64,000 bases of DNA from Pseudomonas sp. LS1212 (GTDB lineage: Bacteria; Pseudomonadota; Gammaproteobacteria; Pseudomonadales; Pseudomonadaceae), in the NCBI RefSeq assembly GCF_024741815.1, contig NZ_CP102951.1, positions 310,001-374,000 on the forward strand, given 5' to 3'. This document shows, in pieces, positions 34,966 through 42,767 of the stretch. Each line of letters begins with the position of its first letter. Position 1 is the first letter of the stretch. Below the pieces are notes generated by a model. The model searched no databases and had not been told where the DNA came from. It worked only from the letters and a program-made list of their open reading frames with translations. Made by a program: the position numbers and the translations under genes.

Positions 34966-35220
34966 ATGTCTTTGCGTTCCCTCGCCCTGTTGTCGTTGTG
35001 CGTTTTGCTGGCCGCCTGCAACAAGGTCAATCAGGAAAACTATTCAAAGCTCCAGGCAGGCATGACCAAGGCTGAAGTCGAAAAAATGTTGGGCAGCCCG
35101 GGGGAGTGCTCGGGCGCACTGGGTTTCTCCAGTTGCACCTGGGGCGACAAGAACAGTTTCATCAGCATCCAGTACGCCGGTGACAAGGTCCTCATGTTTT
35201 CTGGCGAGGGCTTGAAATGA
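34966..35220 (+). CDS. Small lipoprotein with BamE/SmpA-like fold (DUF3862-like)
   Basis: An 84-residue exported lipoprotein. MSLRSLALLSLCVLLAAC is the signal with the lipobox LAAC; the Cys would be residue 18. The mature part NYSKLQAGMTKAEVEKMLG, then CSGALGFSSCTWGD, matches the short BamE/OmlA-like fold. Two more Cys may form a disulfide. The in-frame ATG six codons earlier is less likely. Its last four bases overlap the start of the lipocalin gene (ATGA). Confidence 0.82.
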   Translation: MSLRSLALLSLCVLLAACNKVNQENYSKLQAGMTKAEVEKMLGSPGECSGALGFSSCTWGDKNSFISIQYAGDKVLMFSGEGLK

Positions 35221-35801
35221 GCGTCGGCAAAACGCTGGCATGGCTGCTGGGCAGCCTGTTCGCTGGTCTGCTGCTGACCGGTTGTGCCAACTCGGGCACC
35301 GGGGCAATACCGCCCAAGACGGTCGAAAAAGTCGATTTCAAGCGCTACCAGGGCACCTGGTACGAGCTGGCGCGCATGCCCATGTACTTCCAGCGTGACT
35401 GCGCCCAGTCCGAAGCCCATTACACGCTTCGGCCAGACGCTACGATCGGCGTGCTGAATCGTTGCCGAACCCTTGAAGGCAAATGGGAGGCGGCGACCGG
35501 CACGGCATGGCCGCAGGTACCGGGCAAGACCGACAAGCTCTGGGTGGTATTCGACAATTGGCTTTCGGAGCTGGCGCCGCGCGTCGTCAAGGGTGACTAC
35601 TGGGTGCTGTATATCGGCGACGATTACCAGACCGCCCTGGTCGGCAATCCGGATCGCAAGAGCCTCTGGCTGCTCTCGCGCAAACCGCAGGTGACGCCCC
35701 TTGTGCGTGAAGACCTGCTGGCCAAGGCACGCCAGCAGGGCTATGACACTACAAGGCTGATTTGGCGGGTGTCCGATTCGAACATCGCCAATGCCCAATG
35801 A
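35217..35801 (+). CDS. Lipocalin family lipoprotein (Blc-like)
   Basis: A 194-residue outer-membrane lipocalin. The lipobox is LLLTGC after the helix LAWLLGSLFAGLLLTG. The lipocalin GxW motif is in FKRYQGTWYELARMPMYFQ, and YWVLYIGDDYQTALVGNPDR, then SLWLLSRKP, is the second conserved region. Blc-type proteins bind lipids and help keep the envelope sound under stress. It is coupled to the small lipoprotein gene upstream and convergent with hutF, whose stop is 6 bases away. Confidence 0.93.
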   Translation: MSVGKTLAWLLGSLFAGLLLTGCANSGTGAIPPKTVEKVDFKRYQGTWYELARMPMYFQRDCAQSEAHYTLRPDATIGVLNRCRTLEGKWEAATGTAWPQVPGKTDKLWVVFDNWLSELAPRVVKGDYWVLYIGDDYQTALVGNPDRKSLWLLSRKPQVTPLVREDLLAKARQQGYDTTRLIWRVSDSNIANAQ

Positions 35802-35807
35802 CCCGCG

Positions 35808-37172
35808 TTAACCCAGCAGGTCGCGCAATACCTGGGTGAAGGCGCGGGCGCTTTCCTGTTCGTCGGCATGATGGCCGTCGCGTACCACCCATTGGCCATT
35901 GACCAGCACATCACGCACCTGACGATCACCACCGGCAAACAGCCAGCGATTGAGAATCCCGTCTTCACTGGCTGTGGCCAGGTAGGGATCGCTTCCATCG
36001 AGTACCAGCCAGTCCGCCCGCTTGCCTGCCGCCAGTTCGCCAATCGGTTGCCCCAGCGCCTGGGCGCCACCGCTTAAAGCCGCGTCAAACAGGGTGCGCC
36101 CGACCATCGGCTGCTCCTGGCGGTACAGGCGGTTGCGGCGCTGGTCACGCAAGCGTTGGCCGTATTCCAGCCAGCGCAGTTCCTCTACCACACTCAACGA
36201 GACATGGCTGTCGGAGCCGATGCCCAGGCGACCACCTTGAGCAAGAAAATCCACTGCCGGGAAGATGCCGTCGCCGAGGTTGGCTTCGGTAGTCAGGCAC
36301 AGGCCCGCGACCGCGCCGCTGTTGGCCATCAGGCTGACTTCTTCGCTGTTGGCATGGGTTGCGTGGACCAGGCACCAGCGCTGGTCCACCTCGGTGTTTT
36401 CATACAGCCATTGCAGTGGGCGGCGGCCGCTCCAGGCCAGGCAGTCGTCGACTTCCTTCTGTTGCTCGGCGATATGGATATGCACCGGGCAGGTCTTGTC
36501 ACTGGCGGCCAGTACCTGCTCGATCTGTTCGGGCGTTACCGCGCGTAGCGAGTGGAAGCACAGGCCCAGTTGCTGTGCAGGCTGCTGGGCGAGCAGCGGG
36601 GCGAGGCGTCCTTGCAGGGCCAGGTATTGCTCGGTGCTGTTGATGAAACGCCGCTGCCCTTCGTTGGGCGTCTGCCCGCCGAAGCCGGAATGGCTGTAAA
36701 GCACGGGGCAGAGGGTCAGGCCGATGCCGGCGGCGCTGGCCGCCTGGCTGATGCGCTGGGACAGTTCGGCAGGGTCGGCGTAGGCCTTGCCGGTCGGGTC
36801 GTGATGGACATAATGGAATTCGGCGACCGAGGTGTAACCGGCCTTGAGCATTTCGATGTACAGCTGGCGGGCGATAATGCCGAGCTGATCGGGGCTGATC
36901 TTGCCGACCAGGCGGTACATGAGGTCGCGCCAGGTCCAGAAACTGTCGTTCGGGTTGCCGGCTACTTCCGCAAGGCCTGCCATGGCGCGCTGGAAGGCGT
37001 GGGAGTGCAGGTTAGGCATGCCGGGCAGCAGCGGACCGCTTATGCGCTCGGCGCCTTCTGCGCTGGCATCGGCCTGGACTTGGGTCAGGCGGCCATCGGG
37101 GCCGACCTCGAGTCTGACATTATTGGCCCATCCATTAGGCAACAAAGCGCGTTCGGCAAAGAAGGCGGACAT
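35808..37172 (-). CDS. hutF: Formimidoylglutamate deiminase HutF
   Basis: A 454-residue amidohydrolase. It turns N-formimino-L-glutamate into N-formylglutamate and ammonia, the first step of the five-step branch of histidine breakdown; HutG then finishes. Metal ligands are in PGMPNLHSHAFQRAM, VHIHIAEQQKEVDDC, CLVHATHANSEEV and RLGIGSDSHVSLSV. GAGGTG precedes ATG 37172. It is divergent from hutC, with a HutC-type operator between. Confidence 0.96.
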   Translation of the reverse strand: MSAFFAERALLPNGWANNVRLEVGPDGRLTQVQADASAEGAERISGPLLPGMPNLHSHAFQRAMAGLAEVAGNPNDSFWTWRDLMYRLVGKISPDQLGIIARQLYIEMLKAGYTSVAEFHYVHHDPTGKAYADPAELSQRISQAASAAGIGLTLCPVLYSHSGFGGQTPNEGQRRFINSTEQYLALQGRLAPLLAQQPAQQLGLCFHSLRAVTPEQIEQVLAASDKTCPVHIHIAEQQKEVDDCLAWSGRRPLQWLYENTEVDQRWCLVHATHANSEEVSLMANSGAVAGLCLTTEANLGDGIFPAVDFLAQGGRLGIGSDSHVSLSVVEELRWLEYGQRLRDQRRNRLYRQEQPMVGRTLFDAALSGGAQALGQPIGELAAGKRADWLVLDGSDPYLATASEDGILNRWLFAGGDRQVRDVLVNGQWVVRDGHHADEQESARAFTQVLRDLLG

Positions 37173-37198
37173 CGATCGGCACCTCATACGTGTTTATT

Positions 37199-37208
37199 TG
37201 TATATACA
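37199..37208. promoter_or_regulatory. HutC operator between hutF and hutC
   Basis: TGTATATACA is a perfect palindrome of the TGTA-N2-TACA type that HutC repressors bind, 27 bases from the hutF start. A further catatacag follows. Confidence 0.7.
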
Positions 37209-37279
37209 TATACAGACGTTTGCCTGCTGGGTAAACTCCGGCAAGCTAGTCCTATTATTTTTTTGATCAAGGAATTCCC

Positions 37280-38029
37280 GTGCCGACTCCGCCTGCCGTT
37301 GCTGCGCTGGTTGCCCAGATGGGCGATAGTCCGGCGCCCCTGTATGCCCGCGTCAAACAAATGATTGCCCTGCAGATCCAGAATGGTAGCTGGCCGCCGC
37401 ACTATCGCGTGCCGTCGGAAAGCGAACTGGTCAATCAGTTGGGCTTCAGCCGCATGACCATCAACCGCGCCTTGCGCGAGCTGACGGCAGAAGGCTTGTT
37501 GGTGCGGATGCAGGGCGTCGGAACCTTCGTCGCCGAACCCAAGACTCAATCCGCTCTGTTCGAAGTCCATAATATTGCCGACGAAATCGCCTCACGCGGT
37601 CATCGCCATACCTGCAGGGTCATTACCCTGGGCGAAGAGGCGGCCGGTTCCGAACGCGCCCTGGCCCTAGACATGCGCGAAGGGCAGAAGGTGTTCCATT
37701 CGCTGATCGTGCACTACGAAAACGATATCGCGGTGCAAATCGAAGATCGCTTCGTCAATGCATCGGTTGCGCCGGAGTACCTCAAGCAGGACTTCACCAA
37801 GCAGACACCGTATGCCTATTTGTCCCAAGTGGCGCCCCTGACCGAGGGCGAGCATGTTGTCGAGGCGATCCTGGCGGAGCCTGAAGAATGCCGCCTGTTG
37901 CAGATCGAGCCCGGCGAGCCCTGCCTGTTGATACGGCGGCGCACCTGGTCCGGTCGCACACCGGTGACCGCTGCACGCTTGATCCACCCCGGTTCCCGTC
38001 ATCGTTTGGAAGGACGTTTCAGCAAATGA
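37280..38029 (+). CDS. hutC: Histidine-utilisation repressor HutC (GntR family)
   Basis: A 249-residue repressor. The winged-helix DNA-binding domain is at about 20-90 (PSESELVNQLGFSRMTINRA, then LRELTAEGLLVRMQGVGTFV). The UTRA ligand-binding domain (about 100-245) includes HSLIVHYENDIAVQIEDRFV. Urocanate is the known inducer in the family. It starts at GTG 37280. Its likely targets are the TGTA-N2-TACA palindromes at 37199 and 38823. It overlaps hutD by four bases. Confidence 0.96.
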   Translation: MPTPPAVAALVAQMGDSPAPLYARVKQMIALQIQNGSWPPHYRVPSESELVNQLGFSRMTINRALRELTAEGLLVRMQGVGTFVAEPKTQSALFEVHNIADEIASRGHRHTCRVITLGEEAAGSERALALDMREGQKVFHSLIVHYENDIAVQIEDRFVNASVAPEYLKQDFTKQTPYAYLSQVAPLTEGEHVVEAILAEPEECRLLQIEPGEPCLLIRRRTWSGRTPVTAARLIHPGSRHRLEGRFSK

Positions 38030-38604
38030 GCCAGTTGAAAGTTTTGCGCGCGGCCGATTACCCGCGCATGCCCTGGAAAAATGGCGGTGGCAGCACCGAA
38101 GAAATCACTCGCGATGCGGGGAAGGGGCTCGATGGGTTTGGTTGGCGCCTGTCGATCGCCGATATCGCCGAGTCCGGTGGCTTCTCCAGCTTCGCTGGGT
38201 ACGAGCGCATCATTACCGTATTGCAGGGCGATGGCATGACCTTGCGGGTCGATGGTCACAGTACCCGCAAGCTGCTGCCCTTCGATGCCTTTGCCTTCCG
38301 TGGCGAAAGCGCGGTGTCGTGCAATCTGCTCGGCGGTGCGATACGCGATTTCAACCTGATTTATGCACCCCAGCGTTACCGTGCGCGCCTGCAGTGGTTC
38401 GATGTGCGCGAGCCGGTGCGCTTGTTCAGCTCAGCCAGCACTGTGCTGGTGTTCAGTGCTGCCGAACAGCTGCAAGTCGAACTGGGCAGGCACGAAGCTG
38501 CCTTGCTTGGCGAATATGACTGCCTGCAATTGAACGGTAACAACGAGTTGCTGGAAATCGTACTGACAGGCAAATGCTGCCTGATCGAGCTGACCGCCGC
38601 CTAA
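38026..38604 (+). CDS. hutD: HutD family protein
   Basis: A 192-residue cupin-like protein. MSQLKVLRAADYPRMPWKNG, GGSTEEITRD, WRLSIADIAESGGFSSFAGY and ERIITVLQG are HutD signatures. In P. fluorescens HutD is thought to limit the upper level of hut expression, perhaps by binding urocanate or a related compound. It is translationally coupled to hutC (ATGA). It has no signal peptide. Confidence 0.92.
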   Translation: MSQLKVLRAADYPRMPWKNGGGSTEEITRDAGKGLDGFGWRLSIADIAESGGFSSFAGYERIITVLQGDGMTLRVDGHSTRKLLPFDAFAFRGESAVSCNLLGGAIRDFNLIYAPQRYRARLQWFDVREPVRLFSSASTVLVFSAAEQLQVELGRHEAALLGEYDCLQLNGNNELLEIVLTGKCCLIELTAA

Positions 38605-38644
38605 CGGCAGCTGCTACGCAACACCGCACTATCTTCGCTCAAAA

Positions 38645-38690
38645 TGTTACCGAACGCCCCAGGGTGGCGCAAAGCTGCCCTCCGGTAACA
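38645..38690. promoter_or_regulatory. TGTTAC...GTAACA enhancer-like inverted repeat upstream of hutU
   Basis: tgttac (38645-38650) and gtaaca (38685-38690) are exact complements, 34 bases apart, at about -184 to -139 from the predicted hutU start point. These hexamers are the halves of the site described for CbrB, an activator of sigma-54 promoters, though its usual spacer is about 15 bases. Between hutD and hutU (38605-38972) the other elements are the promoter and operator listed next. Confidence 0.4.
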
Positions 38691-38802
38691 AATCCTTGGC
38701 ATACCAAGTCGATTCCCTACAGATTTTTCATCCCGCCCAAAGGCCCGCTCCGTAAGGCCTTTGCCCGTTTCTCGACTTTTTCACACCTCGAAAATCACAA
38801 GT

Positions 38803-38818
38803 TGGCCGCTTGATTGCA
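38803..38818 (+). promoter_or_regulatory. Sigma-54 promoter of hutU
   Basis: TGGCCGCTTGATTGCA keeps TGGC at -24 and TTGCA at -12 with correct spacing. The start point would be near 38829. Sigma-54 control of hut genes by CbrB or NtrC is known in pseudomonads. Confidence 0.82.
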
Positions 38819-38822
38819 TATG

Positions 38823-38836
38823 CTTGTATGTACAAG
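38823..38836 (+). promoter_or_regulatory. HutC operator on the hutU start point
   Basis: CTTGTATGTACAAG is a palindrome around a two-base centre, matching TGTA-N2-TACA with extended arms. Its centre falls on the predicted start point of the sigma-54 promoter. Confidence 0.82.
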
Positions 38837-38972
38837 TAAAGATGTGTGCGTATGAGTGAACAGGAAATCCTCCGCTCACTCTGCTTGTTAACCGAATTCC
38901 GCCTGTCTTGTCGCAGGCTCACTTGCCCATTGCCTGGGTTGGTTTGAACTGATCGCTTGAGGAGTCTTTTTC

Positions 38973-40652
38973 GTGACTGACAATGCCCAAAACAAATTTC
39001 GTGATGTTGAAATCCGTGCCGCTCGCGGTAACAAGCTCACCGCCAAGAGCTGGCTGACCGAAGCGCCGCTGCGCATGCTGATGAACAACCTCGACCCGGA
39101 AGTGGCCGAAAACCCGAAAGAGCTGGTGGTTTACGGTGGCATTGGCCGCGCGGCGCGTAACTGGGAGTGCTACGACAAGATCGTCGAGAGCCTGACCAAC
39201 CTCAACGACGACGAAACCCTGCTGGTGCAGTCGGGCAAACCGGTCGGCGTGTTCAAGACCCACAGCAACGCCCCGCGCGTGCTGATCGCCAACTCCAACC
39301 TGGTGCCGCACTGGGCCACCTGGGAGCATTTCAACGAACTGGATGCCAAGGGCCTGGCCATGTACGGCCAGATGACTGCCGGCAGCTGGATCTACATCGG
39401 TAGCCAGGGCATCGTCCAGGGCACCTATGAAACCTTCGTCGAAGCCGGTCGCCAGCACTACAACAGCAACCTGAAAGGCAAGTGGGTCCTGACCGCGGGT
39501 CTGGGCGGCATGGGCGGCGCCCAGCCACTGGCGGCCACCCTGGCCGGTGCCTGCTCGCTGAACATCGAATGCCAGCAAAGCCGCATCGACTTCCGCCTGA
39601 GCAGCCGTTACGTCGATGAGCAAGCCACCGATCTGGACGATGCGCTGGCACGCCTCGACAAATACACCAAGGAAGGCAAGGCCATCTCCATCGCCCTGCT
39701 CGGCAACGCCGCCGAAATCCTGCCGGAGCTGGTCAAGCGTGGCGTGCGCCCGGACATGGTCACCGACCAGACCAGCGCCCACGATCCGCTCAACGGCTAC
39801 CTGCCGGCTGGCTGGACCTGGGAACAGTACCGCGACCGCGCCCTGACCGAACCGGCTGCGGTGGTCAAGGCGGCCAAGCAATCCATGGCCGTCCACGTCC
39901 AGGCCATGCTCGACTTCCAGAAGCAAGGCATCCCGACTTTCGACTACGGCAACAACATCCGTCAGATGGCCAAGGAAGAAGGCGTGGAAAACGCCTTCGA
40001 CTTCCCCGGCTTCGTACCGGCCTATATCCGTCCGCTGTTCTGCCGTGGCATCGGCCCGTTCCGCTGGGCAGCACTGTCGGGTAACGCCGAGGACATCTAC
40101 AAGACCGACGCCAAGGTCAAGGAACTGATCCCGGACGACGCCCACCTGCACAACTGGCTGGACATGGCGCGCGAGCGCATCAGCTTCCAGGGCCTGCCGG
40201 CACGTATCTGCTGGGTTGGCCTGGGCCTGCGCGCCAAGCTGGGCCTGGCCTTCAACGAAATGGTGCGCAGCGGCGAGCTGTCGGCACCGATCGTGATTGG
40301 CCGTGACCACCTCGATTCCGGTTCCGTATCGAGCCCGAACCGTGAAACCGAAGCGATGCAGGATGGCTCCGACGCCGTGTCCGACTGGCCACTGCTCAAC
40401 GCGTTGCTCAACACCGCGAGCGGCGCGACCTGGGTCTCCCTGCACCACGGCGGCGGCGTCGGCATGGGCTTCTCCCAGCATTCGGGGATGGTCATCGTCT
40501 GCGACGGTACCGACGAAGCGGCCGAGCGTATTGCCCGCGTACTGCACAACGACCCGGCTACTGGTGTCATGCGTCACGCTGATGCCGGTTACCAGATTGC
40601 AATTGATTGCGCCAAAGAGCAGGGCCTGAACCTGCCGATGATCACAGGCTGA
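38973..40652 (+). CDS. hutU: Urocanate hydratase HutU
   Basis: A 559-residue NAD-dependent enzyme converting urocanate to imidazolone propionate, the second step of histidine breakdown. The NAD-binding glycine-rich run is TAGLGGMGGAQPLAATLAGA. SSRYVDEQATDLDDAL and FVPAYIRPLFCRGIGPFRWA are other conserved parts. It starts at GTG 38973 with GAGGAGT 8-14 bases before. Transcription is likely from the sigma-54 promoter and is blocked by HutC. Confidence 0.97.
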   Translation: MTDNAQNKFRDVEIRAARGNKLTAKSWLTEAPLRMLMNNLDPEVAENPKELVVYGGIGRAARNWECYDKIVESLTNLNDDETLLVQSGKPVGVFKTHSNAPRVLIANSNLVPHWATWEHFNELDAKGLAMYGQMTAGSWIYIGSQGIVQGTYETFVEAGRQHYNSNLKGKWVLTAGLGGMGGAQPLAATLAGACSLNIECQQSRIDFRLSSRYVDEQATDLDDALARLDKYTKEGKAISIALLGNAAEILPELVKRGVRPDMVTDQTSAHDPLNGYLPAGWTWEQYRDRALTEPAAVVKAAKQSMAVHVQAMLDFQKQGIPTFDYGNNIRQMAKEEGVENAFDFPGFVPAYIRPLFCRGIGPFRWAALSGNAEDIYKTDAKVKELIPDDAHLHNWLDMARERISFQGLPARICWVGLGLRAKLGLAFNEMVRSGELSAPIVIGRDHLDSGSVSSPNRETEAMQDGSDAVSDWPLLNALLNTASGATWVSLHHGGGVGMGFSQHSGMVIVCDGTDEAAERIARVLHNDPATGVMRHADAGYQIAIDCAKEQGLNLPMITG

Positions 40653-40690
40653 TAATTGCAGGACCGACGCTTTGTCGGTCCGCCCCTTAC

Positions 40691-40713
40691 CTGTAGGAGC
40701 TGGCTTGTCAGCG
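40691..40713 (+). repeat. Single degenerate REP unit after hutU
   Basis: ctgtaggagctggcttgtca then gcg is one arm of the REP palindrome with two or three changes. No facing arm is present. It ends about 30 bases before the hutX remnant. Confidence 0.65.
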
Positions 40714-40744
40714 GTGGAGGCAGCGCACACTGCGCTGCAGAAAA

Positions 40745-40852
40745 CGTATCGAGTCGCTCAAGCTGGTCAAGTTGTTCCTCAAGGAGCACCCTGAAGTCTG
40801 GCTCGCCTGGTTCAATGATGAGGCTGCCAAAAAGGTAGGCGCGGCACTCTGA
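40745..40852 (+). pseudogene. C-terminal remnant of a betaine/histidine-type binding protein (hutX)
   Basis: Thirty-five codons and a stop read RIESLKLVKLFLKEHPEVWL, then AWFNDEAAKKVGAAL. This resembles the C-terminal helices of substrate-binding proteins of the proline/glycine-betaine class. It stands just upstream of hutW and hutV, where P. fluorescens has hutX. Upstream of it the frame turns into non-protein-like and REP sequence, so the front of the gene is gone. Family assignment is from the pattern and the position. Confidence 0.6.
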
Positions 40853-40912
40853 GCCTTGGTGGCTCGTCCGGCGAGAGTCGACGAGCCATATACACTTGAT
40901 CGAGAGTTTCCT

Positions 40913-41764
40913 ATGTTTCCCGACAGCTTCACGTTCTCTATCGCTGACTGGGTCAATAGCTGGGTCGATGCGCTGGTGACCAACTACGGCGATGTGTTCC
41001 GGCGCGTTGCCGACACGCTGCTGTGGGCCATCGTCAACCTCGAAGGCCTGCTGCGTGCAACGCCCTGGTGGTTGATGCTGGCCATTGTTGCCGGTATTGC
41101 CTGGCACGCCACGCGGCGAGTGCTGCCGACAGTGATCATTGTCGGCCTGCTGTTTCTGGTTGGGGTCGTGGGGTTGTGGGACAAGCTGATGCAGACCCTG
41201 GCGCTGATGCTGGTGGCGACGTTTATCTCGGTGCTGGTCGGCATACCCCTGGGCATTCTCTCGGCGCGCAGCAACCGCCTGCGGGCCTTCCTGATGCCGC
41301 TGCTCGACATCATGCAGACCATGCCCAGCTTCGTGTACCTGATCCCGGTACTGATGCTGTTCGGCCTGGGCAAGGTGCCGGCAATCTTCGCCACCGTCAT
41401 CTATGCCGCGCCACCGTTGATCCGCCTGACTGACTTGGGCATCCGCCAAGTGGACGGCGAGGTGATGGAAGCGATCAATGCCTTCGGCGCCAACCGCTGG
41501 CAGCAACTGTTCGGCGTGCAATTGCCGCTGGCCCTGCCGAGCATCATGGCCGGGATCAACCAGACCACCATGATGGCCCTGTCGATGGTGGTCATTGCCT
41601 CGATGATCGGTGCCCGTGGCTTGGGTGAAGACGTACTGGTGGGCATTCAGACGCTGAATGTCGGGCGCGGGCTCGAAGCGGGCCTTGCAATCGTGATTCT
41701 GGCGGTAGTGATCGACCGGATTACCCAAGCCTATGGTCGGCCACGGCATGAGGTGAACCAGTGA
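40913..41764 (+). CDS. hutW: ABC transporter permease HutW (betaine-type)
   Basis: A 283-residue inner-membrane permease of the ProW class. After the front helix (LLWAIVNLEGLLRATPWWL) come about six membrane segments, e.g. TVIIVGLLFLVGVVGLWDKL and LALMLVATFISVLVGIPLGI. The EAA loop that contacts the ATPase is EVMEAINAFGANRWQQLFGV. It is the membrane part of a hut uptake system with HutV. Its own binding-protein gene seems deleted (see 40745-40852), so the system may be inactive or may borrow another binding protein. Confidence 0.88.
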   Translation: MFPDSFTFSIADWVNSWVDALVTNYGDVFRRVADTLLWAIVNLEGLLRATPWWLMLAIVAGIAWHATRRVLPTVIIVGLLFLVGVVGLWDKLMQTLALMLVATFISVLVGIPLGILSARSNRLRAFLMPLLDIMQTMPSFVYLIPVLMLFGLGKVPAIFATVIYAAPPLIRLTDLGIRQVDGEVMEAINAFGANRWQQLFGVQLPLALPSIMAGINQTTMMALSMVVIASMIGARGLGEDVLVGIQTLNVGRGLEAGLAIVILAVVIDRITQAYGRPRHEVNQ

Positions 41765-42585
41765 GTACTGCACACAAGATCGAAGTCAGAAACGTTTTCA
41801 AAATCTTCGGCGCCCGCGCTGAAGAAGCGCTGGACATGATTGGCCAGAAGAAAACCAAGGATCAGGTCCTGGCCGAAACCGGCTGCGTGGTCGGGGTCAA
41901 CGACCTGTCGCTGTCCATTGGCAGTGGCGAGATTTTCGTGATCATGGGCCTGTCCGGCTCGGGTAAATCGACCCTGGTGCGTCACTTCAACCGCCTGATC
42001 GACCCGACCAGCGGCGCGATCCTGGTCGATGGCGAAGACATTCTGCAATACGACATGGAAGCCCTGCGCCAATTCCGCCGGCACAAGATCAGCATGGTGT
42101 TCCAGAGCTTCGGCCTGCTGCCACATCGCACCGTGCTGGATAACGTCGCCTACGGCTTGAAAGTCCGTGGCGAGAGCAAGGAGAAGTGCACCGAACGTGC
42201 GCTGCACTGGATCAATACCGTGGGGCTCAAGGGCTACGAAAAGTCTTATCCGCACCAACTGTCCGGCGGCATGCGTCAGCGCGTCGGCCTGGCCCGCGCC
42301 CTGGCTGCCGACACGGACATCATTCTGATGGACGAAGCCTTCAGTGCGCTTGACCCGCTGATCCGCGCGGAGATGCAGGACCAGTTGCTCGAACTGCAGA
42401 AGACCCTGCACAAGACCATCGTGTTCATCACCCATGACCTCGATGAAGCGGTTCGTATCGGTAACCGTATTGCCATTCTCAAGGATGGCTGCCTGATTCA
42501 GGTCGGTACGCCGAAGGAAATCCTTTACCAGCCTGCCGATGAGTACGTCGACCGTTTCGTACAGCGCCGCGTTGCTTCTCTTTAA
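41761..42585 (+). CDS. hutV: ABC transporter ATP-binding protein HutV (betaine-type)
   Basis: A 274-residue ATPase. Walker A is GLSGSGKST, the signature is LSGGMRQRVGLARALA, Walker B is DIILMDEAFSALDP, and the switch His is in IVFITHDLDEA. The long front (IEVRNVFKIFGARAEEALDM) before Walker A is typical of ProV-like proteins; the C-terminal CBS domains of ProV are absent. It starts at GTG 41761, overlapping the hutW stop by four bases. Confidence 0.9.
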   Translation: MSTAHKIEVRNVFKIFGARAEEALDMIGQKKTKDQVLAETGCVVGVNDLSLSIGSGEIFVIMGLSGSGKSTLVRHFNRLIDPTSGAILVDGEDILQYDMEALRQFRRHKISMVFQSFGLLPHRTVLDNVAYGLKVRGESKEKCTERALHWINTVGLKGYEKSYPHQLSGGMRQRVGLARALAADTDIILMDEAFSALDPLIRAEMQDQLLELQKTLHKTIVFITHDLDEAVRIGNRIAILKDGCLIQVGTPKEILYQPADEYVDRFVQRRVASL

Positions 42586-42767
42586 GGAGAAAGTTTTGAA
42601 AGACCCGCAATTACTACAAAGCGTTTTACCGAATCTGTACTGAAACTGATGTTCAACCCTAGCCAGCGTGCCAAGCCGCAAGTCTTCCAAAAAAGAGACG
42701 GCGGCGGATAACGGAGAAGTCCGGAGCGATTGGTAGTTAATACAAAACTCTCAAAAGGAGCATAAAT

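Noticed and set aside
40856..40912. An upstream extension of hutW
   Set aside because: The extra 19 residues are not membrane-protein-like; ATG 40913 begins the expected front.
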